A stretch of DNA of 7,163 nucleotides from Planctomycetaceae bacterium. Its GTDB lineage: Bacteria > Planctomycetota > Planctomycetia > Planctomycetales > Planctomycetaceae. Numbering within the stretch: the first letter of the stretch is position 1; every line of letters starts with the position of its first letter. The stretch lies in NCBI GenBank assembly GCA_003503535.1, contig DOCI01000236.1, positions 14,236-21,398 on the forward strand, read 5' to 3'. The notes under the pieces are model-generated. The model was not told where the DNA came from and searched no databases. It saw only the letters and a list, made by a program, of their open reading frames with translations. Both the position numbers and the translations under genes were made by a program. Shown here piece by piece: positions 1 through 5,959 of this stretch.

Positions 1-202
1 CAACCTCCGCCACCAGCCAGGGCAGATTCAAAGCCGCGACGTCATTCATCCGCCGAGACATCTCCGCCGCTGTAATGACCTCTTCTTCAAAGGTGATGAT
101 CGTATCGGTGATGTAATAGTTATAGATCTCAACAATCTCCGCCGCATCCGCCGATGTTGCTGGACGCACTATTGGCTGAGAAGCGTTTGAATTCGCCGTC
201 AT
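1..202 (-). CDS. GNAT N-acetyltransferase, phosphinothricin acetyltransferase-like (partial, 3' end off window)
   Basis: Only the first 67 codons are present; the gene runs off the left edge. The N-terminus reads MTANSNASQPIVRPATSADA, followed by AEIVEIYNYYI, TIITFEEE and LPWLVAEV. The IRPAT-DAAxIxxIYNxY opening with a T-I-T-F-E-E segment is typical of the phosphinothricin/methionine-sulfoximine acetyltransferase branch of the GNAT superfamily, which transfers acetyl from acetyl-CoA to a small amine. The acetyl-CoA-binding loop lies further downstream and is not visible, so the substrate cannot be judged. The ATG overlaps the stop of the upstream hydrolase gene as ATGA, and a GGAG lies 5 bases before it on the - strand, so this start is well supported and coupling to the upstream gene is likely. 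It is the third gene of a macro-domain / hydrolase / acetyltransferase operon. Confidence 0.85.
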   Translation of the reverse strand, partial: MTANSNASQPIVRPATSADAAEIVEIYNYYITDTIITFEEEVITAAEMSRRMNDVAALNLPWLVAEV

Positions 203-897
203 GGGGACTCCGATAAGGTTCGCAATCGCTTGAGATGTTCTTCTGTACTGGCTCGATCGCAATGATTGGGGATGATTCCTGTCAGATCATAACTTAACAC
301 TCTCGCAACGCTTTCTGGAATCAACTTGGGGATGGAATTGAAGATCGCTGGCGGGTAGTGCACCATTCCTCGATAACTGGCAAATAGATCCGCCGTAAAC
401 ATGATCCTAAGTTGCGCACAGTAGAAGCCCATATGACCGTGAGTATGCCCCGGCAAGTGGACTGCTTTTAAACCGTGCCATAGATCAAGTTCATCCCCAT
501 CTTCAAGCCAGCGATCTGGAACAAAAGACTGGAATCCAAGGAGTGGTCTGCCAATACGTTCCAGAAATCCTGTGCATCGAGCCCAACCTTGATAGACGGG
601 ATGTCCACTGTAGTGGTCTGCATCAAGCCGGGGAGCAGCTATCTAGGCCCCTGCTTCCCGAGCCACTTTCGCCACATTCAAAATGTGATCGAGATGCCCA
701 TGTGTGACAATTATTCCCCGAATCGGTTCGCGTTCCCACTCCTGTTTTTTCAAAGCCTGTCTCAACAGGCTCCGCCCCCCAATGAAACCTGCGTCCAATA
801 GAGTAAGCCCGGACGAATCCCTCAAGACATAAAAATTAACCGCCGGTGCCCGAACCTGGAGAAGATCGTCGTACAGCAGGTCGGACATAGTTTTCAC
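199..897 (-). pseudogene. Metallo-beta-lactamase-fold hydrolase interrupted by one in-frame amber codon
   Basis: A single reading frame of 232 codons is broken only by TAG at 643-645 (codon 85). All family motifs survive on both sides: THGHLDH (codons 65-71), LPGHTHGH (148-155), the metal-bridging Asp in TADLF (D170) and the final His in IPNHCD (H212). These are the zinc ligands of class-B-lactamase/glyoxalase-II-type hydrolases; the substrate is unknown. The frame, length (usual is about 210-280) and motifs are otherwise intact, so the stop looks recent. Alternatives are a sequencing error or readthrough. The start is GTG at 897, whose GTGA overlaps the stop of the macro-domain gene; an internal ATG at 888 is an alternative start. 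The end overlaps the GNAT start by 4 bases. Without readthrough the product is an 84-residue fragment keeping only the first metal motif. Whether it is functional is uncertain. Confidence 0.8.
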
Positions 898-1367
898 CGA
901 TCTTTTTTACGATATCGAACGATAACCACTTCCCCCTCATAGGCCAGTTTTGTGAGTTCATCCTGAATAAGCTTGAGCACTTTGTCTGCCTTCCCGCCTC
1001 CTGAACCGGCTCCGATTATAGGCATTGCGATCGACTGGAATTCTCGTTTCGATGCAATCTCAACAGCATTGCGAACGGAATTACGGATGGATATTTCTGA
1101 AGATCGCCATAGCATATTTATGCCAGCGACATGAATGATGGACTTGAAGGGGAGTTTGCCGGAAGAAGTTTCCACCGCTTCCCCTAGCGGAATGGCTCCC
1201 ATGCGTCCCAATTCCTGAAAGGGCTGCAACCCCGCTCGCTTCTTAATGGCTCCAGAAACCCCCTGCGGGATCAATAGCCACCAGGGAATGATGTTCCGGT
1301 TCCATGCATTCACAATCGCATCCACCTCCTGATCCAGTAAGTCTCCTTCGACCAAAGTCACTTTCAT
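894..1367 (-). CDS. Macro-domain (ADP-ribose-binding) protein
   Basis: This 157-residue protein is about the size of one macro domain, the fold that binds ADP-ribose and in many members removes ADP-ribosyl or O-acetyl groups. It shows EGDLLDQEVDAIVNAWN (residues 7-23), a GVSGAI loop (36-41), IPLGEAVET (59-67), and the second phosphate-binding loop MPIIGAGSGGG (115-125). The usual glycine-rich GGGVAGAI stretch is replaced by a hydrophobic PWWLLIPQGVSGAI segment (28-41). This places it in a divergent subgroup, and the catalytic activity should not be assumed from YmdB or MacroD. The ATG start is preceded by GAGG at a 5-base spacing. It is the first gene of the operon; its stop overlaps the start of the hydrolase. 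No convincing promoter was recognised in the sequence ahead of it. Confidence 0.88.
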   Translation of the reverse strand: MKVTLVEGDLLDQEVDAIVNAWNRNIIPWWLLIPQGVSGAIKKRAGLQPFQELGRMGAIPLGEAVETSSGKLPFKSIIHVAGINMLWRSSEISIRNSVRNAVEIASKREFQSIAMPIIGAGSGGGKADKVLKLIQDELTKLAYEGEVVIVRYRKKDR

Positions 1368-1539
1368 CAGGCCTCAAATCCTAGAACGACGATTCAAAAA
1401 AAACGGGTGCCATGCAACGCCGTTAACCCTGTTTTGGTCTTGTCGTAAATCTCGATGTGACACAGAGTTTGGTCTCTAACCCCCATTCTCTTGCCGAACG
1501 GAGTCGGCCGTGCCACATCCAAACATACCTCACGACAAA
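1368..1539. other. Spacer upstream of the macro-domain operon, nothing clear
   Basis: No gene, RNA or strong promoter was recognised. It must contain the promoter of the - strand operon, but I could not place -35/-10 boxes with sensible spacing. A run of eight A (1397-1404) is followed by a weak AACGG/CCGTT inverted repeat (about 1402-1424). Confidence 0.4.
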
Positions 1540-2081
1540 ACCCTCCATGTTTCTCTCCTCCAAGAGGCCCTGTTCTGGTTGTTATCCCGTTGCGACTTCT
1601 CGGCGGTCTGCAGGAAGAAACAGTTTACCGGGACACATTTTCCCAGCATGCCGACTGTAAAATATCGTATTCGACTAAATAAATCGAGCAGGCAAAATGC
1701 CTGCGGAATATCGATTTGAGGAGGACATGGAAAGCTCGTCAGAGCCGACTGCTGGCCAGTGTGGCTATGCTTTGGGTTTGGTCGGACGAATCCACTCTCT
1801 CTGAAAGTTTCGAGAACTCTCTCAAAATCGGACTGCGGATCGAAATCATATCAGTCCGTGTGGCGGGCAGTTCTCAGTCCTTTCTGAAACTGATGATCCA
1901 CTGAAGTGGACTGTCGCTGGGCGCAGTCAGGGTCGCCTGCCGGAAGAGAATACAGGGGAAATTTCCCGAACACTGAAGTATTGATTCCATTGGTATATTT
2001 CGCGGTAAGTCCTGTGTTTACCTCGAATCCTATGCGGCTGCAGATTTTGCAGTAAAATCATGCAAGCTGCAATACACTTGA
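1540..2081 (+). pseudogene. Decayed IS4-type transposase remnant (N-terminal half)
   Basis: Broken coding sequence resembling the N-terminal part of planctomycete IS4-family DDE transposases. One frame (about 1540-1620) reads LHVSLLQEALFWLLSRCDFS. From 1683 a second frame reads through TWKARQSRLLASVAMLWVWS, DESTLSESFENSLKIG, SQSFLKLMIH, then TGA (1902-1904), then RKRIQGKFPEH, TGA (1974-1976), SIDSIGIFRG and YAAADFAVKSCK, stopping at 2079. The LxWxWSDExTLxxxF pattern followed by a YQAFxKLL-like block is the family signature. The first catalytic Asp region (expected DGS) reads RGKS, so it is dead. Both internal TGA codons fall where the family normally has Trp, as in simple TGG-to-TGA decay. 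Family assignment is from memory of these proteins, not a search, and the left limit is approximate. No terminal inverted repeats or target duplication were seen. Confidence 0.5.
1683..1745 (+). repeat. Dispersed repeat, copy A, with a 7-bp hairpin
   Basis: This 63-base segment is repeated at 3663-3728 with 7 mismatches and one 3-base gap. It opens with a perfect hairpin GCAGGCA-AAA-TGCCTGC (1688-1704). It lies inside the transposase remnant, and in the remnant's frame it encodes IEQAKCLRNIDLRRTWKARQ. The in-frame 3-base indel between copies suggests both derive from coding sequence, although the hairpin also looks REP-like. Confidence 0.75.
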
Positions 2082-2091
2082 TCGTCATTTT

Positions 2092-2113
2092 GTCGCTCCC
2101 GCCAAGGAGCGAC
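2092..2113. repeat. Perfect 8-bp inverted repeat (hairpin)
   Basis: GTCGCTCC (2092-2099) and GGAGCGAC (2106-2113) are perfect reverse complements around a 6-base loop. Neither strand has a T-run after the stem, so it is not a convincing terminator. It sits just past the last recognisable transposase residue and 87 bases before the SGNH hydrolase start. Confidence 0.6.
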
Positions 2114-2199
2114 TCAGGCAAGATGCTTTCTTACGGATGAGAGTCAGAAACTATTCTCACCCTCAATAATCAACATCAATCATGTGAAGGAAGTTACTC

Positions 2200-2865
2200 G
2201 TGAAGCATTTCTGCGTTCTACTTTACCTACTTACAATGGTTTCGTTCGTAACCGCTGATGAACCAGTGCGAGAGCGCATTGAGTGGATCGACATTTGGGT
2301 CACTGATGCGGATAAAGATGATCTTCCCAGAGTTCTGTTCGTGGGAGATTCGATCACGAGGGGATATTTCGGAGCCGTCGAAAAGCATCTTGCCGGGAAG
2401 GCTTATTGTGCCCGACTGACCACCTCGAAATGTGTGTCGGACCCGACATTCAATGACGATCTCCTGCTGTTGTTGAAGCAGTACAAGTTCTCAGTGATTC
2501 ACTTCAATAATGGTCTTCACGGCTGGGGGTACACCGAAGATCAATATCGAGATGGTCTCTCAAAAACGGTTGACGCTTTGAAGGAACATGCTGGTGACGC
2601 CAGGTTGGTCTGGGCGACCACGACGCCTGTGCGTGAAAAGACCGACTTGCAAACCTTCGCCGAACAAACAGATCGAGTTAAAGTTCGGAACAGGCTCGCT
2701 GCTGAGATCGTCACGGAACAACACCTTTCAACGGATGACCTTTTTGAACTGGTCAAGGACCATGACGACTGGCAATCCACGGACGGAGTTCACTTCAACG
2801 CAAAGGGAAATGAAGCATTAGCGAAACAGGTGGCTGAAAGTGTTGCTGGATGTTTATCTGAGTAG
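2200..2865 (+). CDS. Secreted SGNH/GDSL-family hydrolase
   Basis: A 221-residue protein with a short signal peptide (MKHFCVLLYLLTMVSFVTAD: basic start, hydrophobic core, likely cleavage after the Ala near residue 19), so export is expected. The mature part carries SGNH blocks: VLFVGDSITRGY with the nucleophile Ser51, an HFNNGLHGWGY segment (residues 101-111) in the block III position that supplies the oxyanion Asn, and WQSTDGVHFNAKGN with Asp195 and His198 of the catalytic triad. Block II is not obvious. Such enzymes hydrolyse ester bonds of lipids or of acetylated carbohydrates; the substrate cannot be told from sequence, though acetylated glycans are plausible for this type. The start is GTG at 2200 with AAGGAAG (2187-2193) 6 bases upstream. 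It appears monocistronic, lying between the transposase remnant and a convergent cold-shock gene. Confidence 0.88.
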   Translation: MKHFCVLLYLLTMVSFVTADEPVRERIEWIDIWVTDADKDDLPRVLFVGDSITRGYFGAVEKHLAGKAYCARLTTSKCVSDPTFNDDLLLLLKQYKFSVIHFNNGLHGWGYTEDQYRDGLSKTVDALKEHAGDARLVWATTTPVREKTDLQTFAEQTDRVKVRNRLAAEIVTEQHLSTDDLFELVKDHDDWQSTDGVHFNAKGNEALAKQVAESVAGCLSE

Positions 2866-3217
2866 GAGTCTCGGCTGGTAATGAGTGATTTAATTTAACC
2901 TGAACTCTGGGTTCATCCATCTTTGGAAGAAGGAGATGTCCGAAGCTGTGATGGCAGATGAACAAATCGAAGCAGATCAACAGTTTACTTCAGTTTCACT
3001 TGTTTCATGACAACGTGCTCAATGATGGATAGATGCCACTGAGCTTGTTGGTGTTGTTCTTCAGCCCGAACCTCGTCTCTCGATGGAACTCGGGCTGTGC
3101 CGGACCTTCTGGAAAAATCTTCCCAGTGAACTCTCTGGCTTTTAATCACGTATCTTTACTGACCGTCGAGAAGAATAAATTGGGGCCAGTACAACAATGG
3201 GATCGAGTAATGCGAAA
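2866..3217. other. Intergenic stretch without recognised features
   Basis: It lies between the convergent SGNH hydrolase and cold-shock genes. The short open frames have no ribosome binding site and no recognisable protein. A weak 5-bp inverted repeat TGAAC/GTTCA (around 2900-2914) follows the hydrolase but has no T-run, so no clear terminator for that gene was found. Confidence 0.5.
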
Positions 3218-3249
3218 CGGGCCGAAACAACAACGTTGAATTCGGCCCG
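3218..3249 (-). terminator. Possible terminator hairpin downstream of the cold-shock gene
   Basis: CGGGCCGAA (3218-3226) and TTCGGCCCG (3241-3249) form a perfect, GC-rich 9-bp stem with a 14-base loop. It lies 30 bases past the stop of the - strand cold-shock gene, and on that strand the stem is followed by TTTCGCATT. The T-run is short, so this may instead be a protective hairpin. It sits between two convergent genes, where a bidirectional terminator would be useful. Confidence 0.5.
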
Positions 3250-3278
3250 CAAATTTCACCTTTGGGAAAACAAGCTCC

Positions 3279-3476
3279 CTACGCTGGTCTCACGTTTTCG
3301 GCACATGGACCTTTCGGTCCTTGACCTGCCGTGAACTCTACTCTCTGTCCTTCATGCAAATCGTCGAAACTCGCGCCTTGCACACTTGAAGAATGAAAGA
3401 ACAAGTCTTTTGAACCGCCTGTATCGATGAATCCAAAACCCTTGTCAGTTAGTCGTTTGATTGTGCCTTCTGCCAT
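3279..3476 (-). CDS. csp: Cold-shock domain protein (CspA family)
   Basis: The 65-residue protein is the usual length of a single cold-shock domain, a five-stranded OB-fold that binds single-stranded RNA and DNA and acts as an RNA chaperone in the cytoplasm. Both nucleic-acid-binding motifs are present: RNP1 as KGFGFI (residues 12-17) and RNP2 as DLFFHSS (24-30). The C-terminal GQGPKGPCAENVRP segment (51-64) is also typical. The start ATG lacks a strong Shine-Dalgarno sequence. The upstream region on the - strand is long, with a perfect TTGACA at 3601-3596 about 120 bases ahead. No good -10 box stands at 17 bases, so a long 5' leader, common for cold-shock genes, is possible but unproven. A hairpin at 3218-3249 may end the transcript. 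It is the last clearly host-type gene before the phage-type genes. Confidence 0.93.
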   Translation of the reverse strand: MAEGTIKRLTDKGFGFIDTGGSKDLFFHSSSVQGASFDDLHEGQRVEFTAGQGPKGPCAENVRPA

Positions 3477-3763
3477 GTGTCCGTGTTCTCAAATGGAGTG
3501 TTGGGAAAGATGCTGCTGACCGGAACATTACCGGCTGCTAATCATCTGATTACTTAAGTGTAGCAATAATTGGTCCACAACGTAAGTAGAATGGTTGTCA
3601 AGCCTTCAGAAAATACAGCAAAGCAGTACTTTGTCTATTGCAAAATGTTGTGTAAGTTCAACATCGAGGAGCAGGCAAACTGCCTGCGGAATAGCGATTT
3701 GAGGTTGACATTGAAAGCTCGAAAGAGCACTACGGATTGGGTTTTTAGAAAGGGTGTTTGGAG
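3477..3763. other. Divergent spacer between the cold-shock gene and the phage-type module
   Basis: It holds the leader region of the - strand cold-shock gene (with TTGACA at 3601-3596 on the - strand), the second copy of the dispersed repeat (3663-3728), and the ribosome binding site AGAAAGGG (3747-3754) of the following + strand gene. No phage terminase, portal or protease fragment was found, so the virion genes begin abruptly here. Confidence 0.5.
3663..3728 (+). repeat. Dispersed repeat, copy B, probable second transposase relic
   Basis: It matches copy A at 1683-1745 over its whole length (56 of 63 aligned bases identical, plus a 3-base insertion), with the same perfect hairpin GCAGGCA-AAC-TGCCTGC (3671-3687). 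In frame it reads IEEQANCLRNSDLRLTLKAR, parallel to the copy A peptide. Similarity fades beyond both ends. It ends 36 bases before the first phage-type gene. Confidence 0.7.
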
Positions 3764-4246
3764 ATGGGGAATCAGTTGCGGTTTCGGTCGGGGCAGGTGC
3801 AGTTGGTGAAGGTGCGGGTCGATTCGGGTTCGGTGATTTCGGTGGGCGATCTGGTTTATCTGGATGGCGACGATGCGAAGTCGGGGAGCAGTTTCGCCTG
3901 GGATACGAACCTGGCGACGACGCAGGCGGCGTTTGCGGAGGTGTTCCTGGGTGTGGCTCATCAGCCTTCGGCAGCTGGAGAGACGGAGGCGATTTCGGTC
4001 GATGTGAGTCCGCTTTCGGTTTACGAGTTTGATGTGCAGACGGGGACTTATGAACTGGGGGATGTGCTGGGGCCGGATGAAGGATCTTCGACTTTGCAGA
4101 GTCAACAATTGGAGAGTGTCGGCTCGGCTGGCTTGGGAATTGCCCGGGCGATGGAGTTCAAGTCGAGTAACAGTGGGCTGCTGCGGGTGAGTTTTGCCTC
4201 GGCGTTCCATGCGGCTTCCGCGAATGCGAATGCAGTGGTTGGGTAG
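3764..4246 (+). CDS. DUF2190-like small phage structural protein (putative capsid decoration protein)
   Basis: 160 residues, rich in Gly, Ser, Ala and Val, with predicted beta-strands and no membrane segment. The N-terminal half has a VRVDSGSVISVGDLVYLDGD segment (residues 17-36) followed by a FLGVAHQ segment (61-67). This resembles DUF2190/head-decoration-type proteins, small beta-rich proteins encoded beside the major capsid gene in many tailed phages. Its place directly before the capsid gene fits that role. The assignment rests on pattern and position, and no single residue is diagnostic. ATG at 3764 is chosen because AGAAAGGG lies 9 bases upstream; TTG at 3758 would add two residues. The stop overlaps the first unit of a 7-base tandem repeat. 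A 191-codon open frame on the other strand is a by-product of biased base use. Confidence 0.55.
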   Translation: MGNQLRFRSGQVQLVKVRVDSGSVISVGDLVYLDGDDAKSGSSFAWDTNLATTQAAFAEVFLGVAHQPSAAGETEAISVDVSPLSVYEFDVQTGTYELGDVLGPDEGSSTLQSQQLESVGSAGLGIARAMEFKSSNSGLLRVSFASAFHAASANANAVVG

Positions 4247-4280
4247 GCGTTGGGCGTTGGGCGTTAGGGTTTAGGCGTTA
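4246..4280 (+). repeat. Five tandem 7-base units (GGCGTTR)
   Basis: The units are GGCGTTG, GGCGTTG, GGCGTTA, GGGTTTA and GGCGTTA. The first base is the last base of the preceding gene's TAG stop. Degenerate GGGTTTCGG words continue to about 4318. Confidence 0.8.
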
Positions 4281-4327
4281 GGTGACGGTTTTGGGGTTTC
4301 GGTATTCGGGTTTCGGTTGCGGGAATG

Positions 4328-4386
4328 GCCAGTGGCTAGGGGCTAGTGATGAGGGGGCTGATATGTGTGATAGTAATTCACTGGCC
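4328..4386. repeat. Inverted repeat in the spacer before the capsid gene
   Basis: GGCCAGTG (4328-4335) pairs with CACTGGCC (4379-4386) around a 43-base loop. The same words recur in the spacer after the capsid gene. The 23-base stretch at 4385-4407, which begins inside the right arm, recurs at 5919-5941 with two mismatches. Confidence 0.65.
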
Positions 4387-4524
4387 TCTGGGCACTCGAC
4401 ACTGGGCTTTCTGTACTCTCGCCTCTAATCACTTATCTCTAATCTGTTTTTATTTATGGAATGTTGATCTGCCGTAGAGTGTAGATCGCGAATTTCGCTT
4501 TGTTAGTTAATAGGAAGTCTCAAT

Positions 4525-5727
4525 ATGCGTGGGCAGAATGTGCGGGAGTTGGTGGAGTCTTTGGGAGCTGAGAAGTTCTATCGGAAGGCTTGTGATTTGT
4601 TGAATGAGAAGGAGTTGTCGGTTGATGATTTCAGTTATTACGAGTTGGCGGATGCGTGTGATGTGTTGCCGCGTTTGCGGAGTATGCAGGAGTCGATGCG
4701 TGGAGAAACGGCTTCGCTGGCGTTGTTGCGGGAGTCAAATCCTGGGGTGAGTACGCATCTGTTTCAGGTGATGTCGGGCGAGTTGATCGGCCGTAAGGTT
4801 CTGGAGGGGTATGAGAATAGTGACGGGTTCATTGGTGATGAACTGGTGACGGTGGTGCCGAGTTCGTTGCGGAATCAGAAGCTGGCCGGGTTTCGGGCGT
4901 TGGCGGGGCCGACGGAAGTGGCGGAGGGGCATCCGTATGAGGAATCGAGCTTCGAAGAGAAGTACGTGACGACGGCGGAGGCGAAGCAGGGGCGGATTCT
5001 GTCGATCAATGAGGAATTGATTGCGTTTGATCAGACGGGAGAGATCAATCGGCGGGCGATGGCGCTCGGGCATTATCTGCGTCAGGAACGTGAGCGGACG
5101 ATTGTGCGGGGCGTGACGGATGCGGAATCCGGTTCGGGGAACTATGTGTATCGACCGAACGGGAGCGGGAGTGCGTTGTATGCGACGGATGGTTCGCATC
5201 GGAACTGGGTGGGGGAAGGGAATACGACCTCAACTGATTTTGATGCGGCGGTGCCGTTGGTGGATTGGACGGATGTTGAAGAGGTGCTGCATTACCGGGC
5301 GACGGAAGTGCGGGATGATCGGATGGATGGGACTTCGCGTCCGGTGATTGCTCCGGCCAAGTATGTGCTGGTACCGGAAGCGTTACGGGGGACGGCTCGC
5401 AGCATCGTGAATGCGACGGAAGTGACTCTCATCAGTAGCGATGGCGAGATGACGATTGCGAATCCGTTCGGTGGAATGCTGAATGTTCTGAGTTCGCCGT
5501 TCATTGATGAGCAGGGCGGGACGGCGAATCGGGACTGGTACCTGGGTGATTTCAAGCGTCAGTTTGTGTGGACGGAAATCTGGCCAGTGCAGACGTTCCT
5601 GCAACGCTCAGAAAGTGAAGCGGCTTTCGAGCGGGATGTTGTGCTGCGTGTGAAGGCGCGCTACTTCGGGGGAATTTCGGCTGTGGATACGGCTTATGTG
5701 ACGAAGGTGAATGGAGTGGCGAGTTAG
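4525..5727 (+). CDS. Phage major capsid protein (HK97-fold type, gpT-like)
   Basis: A 400-residue protein of the usual size for HK97-fold major capsid proteins, which build the icosahedral head of tailed phages. The pattern fits capsid proteins related to Mu gpT. A helical N-terminal segment (1-60) is followed by STHLFQVMSGELIGRKVLEGYE (76-97), then GHPYEESSFEEKYVT and KQGRILSINEELIAFD, which mark the long-loop and backbone-helix region. The C-terminal part has the A-domain signature APAKYVLVPEALRGTAR, then NPFGGMLNVLSSPFID and a final WYLGDFKRQFVW block. Start ATG 4525 has AGGAAG (4512-4517) 7 bases upstream. Neither a scaffold nor a protease gene is next to it. It is separated from its neighbours by 278 and 232 non-coding bases, unusual for phage late genes, and a hairpin with T6 follows it. 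The coding strand is strongly G-rich. Family call is confident; subfamily is inferred. Confidence 0.82.
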   Translation: MRGQNVRELVESLGAEKFYRKACDLLNEKELSVDDFSYYELADACDVLPRLRSMQESMRGETASLALLRESNPGVSTHLFQVMSGELIGRKVLEGYENSDGFIGDELVTVVPSSLRNQKLAGFRALAGPTEVAEGHPYEESSFEEKYVTTAEAKQGRILSINEELIAFDQTGEINRRAMALGHYLRQERERTIVRGVTDAESGSGNYVYRPNGSGSALYATDGSHRNWVGEGNTTSTDFDAAVPLVDWTDVEEVLHYRATEVRDDRMDGTSRPVIAPAKYVLVPEALRGTARSIVNATEVTLISSDGEMTIANPFGGMLNVLSSPFIDEQGGTANRDWYLGDFKRQFVWTEIWPVQTFLQRSESEAAFERDVVLRVKARYFGGISAVDTAYVTKVNGVAS

Positions 5728-5730
5728 GGG

Positions 5731-5814
5731 CCAGTGTCGAGAGGCTCGTGGCCAGTGTGTTTTATGGGGACTCGAAGTCCTCTCGTCACTGGCCACTGGA
5801 CACTGGGCTTTTTT
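5731..5814 (+). terminator. Probable intrinsic terminator after the capsid gene
   Basis: Nested inverted repeats CCAGTGTC (5731-5738)/GACACTGG (5799-5806) and GTGGCCAGTG (5748-5757)/CACTGGCCAC (5787-5796) can form one long hairpin starting 4 bases past the capsid stop. The stem is followed closely by TTTTTT (5809-5814). This is a good terminator shape and would separate capsid transcription from the downstream chaperone. A competing pairing GAGAGG (5739-5744)/CCTCTC (5779-5784) is possible. Confidence 0.6.
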
Positions 5815-5827
5815 AAAAGCGGATGGC

Positions 5828-5895
5828 GGAAAGCGGAAAGCCGACATAGGGGAAATTGTTGCAGTGGTTCCGAAGCCCTCGGCTTTCCGCTTTCC
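5828..5895. repeat. Perfect 17-bp inverted repeat
   Basis: The 17 bases at 5828-5844 (built from GGAAAGC words) are the exact reverse complement of 5879-5895, with a 34-base loop. A further partial copy of the right arm, TTTCGGCTTTC, follows at 5898-5908. There is no T-run, so it is not a simple terminator. Confidence 0.8.
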
Positions 5896-5959
5896 CCTTT
5901 CGGCTTTCAATAAACGGGCCTCTGGGCTCTGGACACTGGGCATTCAAAAGGAGACGTGG

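Noticed and set aside
589..801. Short + strand frame over the hydrolase
   Set aside because: Antisense to conserved metallo-beta-lactamase motifs; no supporting signals.
2092..2113. Intrinsic terminator
   Set aside because: The stem is perfect but no T-run follows on either strand, and there is no live gene to terminate.
3573..3601. Promoter for the cold-shock gene with -35 TTGACA on the - strand
   Set aside because: The -35 box is perfect, but the hexamer at 17 bases is GTGGAC, far from TATAAT. Mentioned with the gene but not called.
1683..3728. CRISPR array or composite transposon from the repeated 63-base unit
   Set aside because: There are only two copies 2 kb apart with no regular spacers, and no terminal inverted repeats or intact transposase.
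3635..4210. Open frame of 191 codons on the - strand
   Set aside because: It lies antisense to the DUF2190-like gene, its product is low-complexity Arg/His/Leu-rich sequence, and it has no ribosome binding site. It arises from the G-rich third positions of the real gene.
4735..5199. Open frame of 154 codons on the - strand
   Set aside because: Antisense to the major capsid gene and Arg/Pro-rich with no family likeness.
5711..5959. Upstream extension of the tail chaperone from ATG 5711
   Set aside because: It would overlap the end of the capsid gene and translate the terminator-like and 17-bp inverted repeats. ATG 5960 has a good Shine-Dalgarno sequence.
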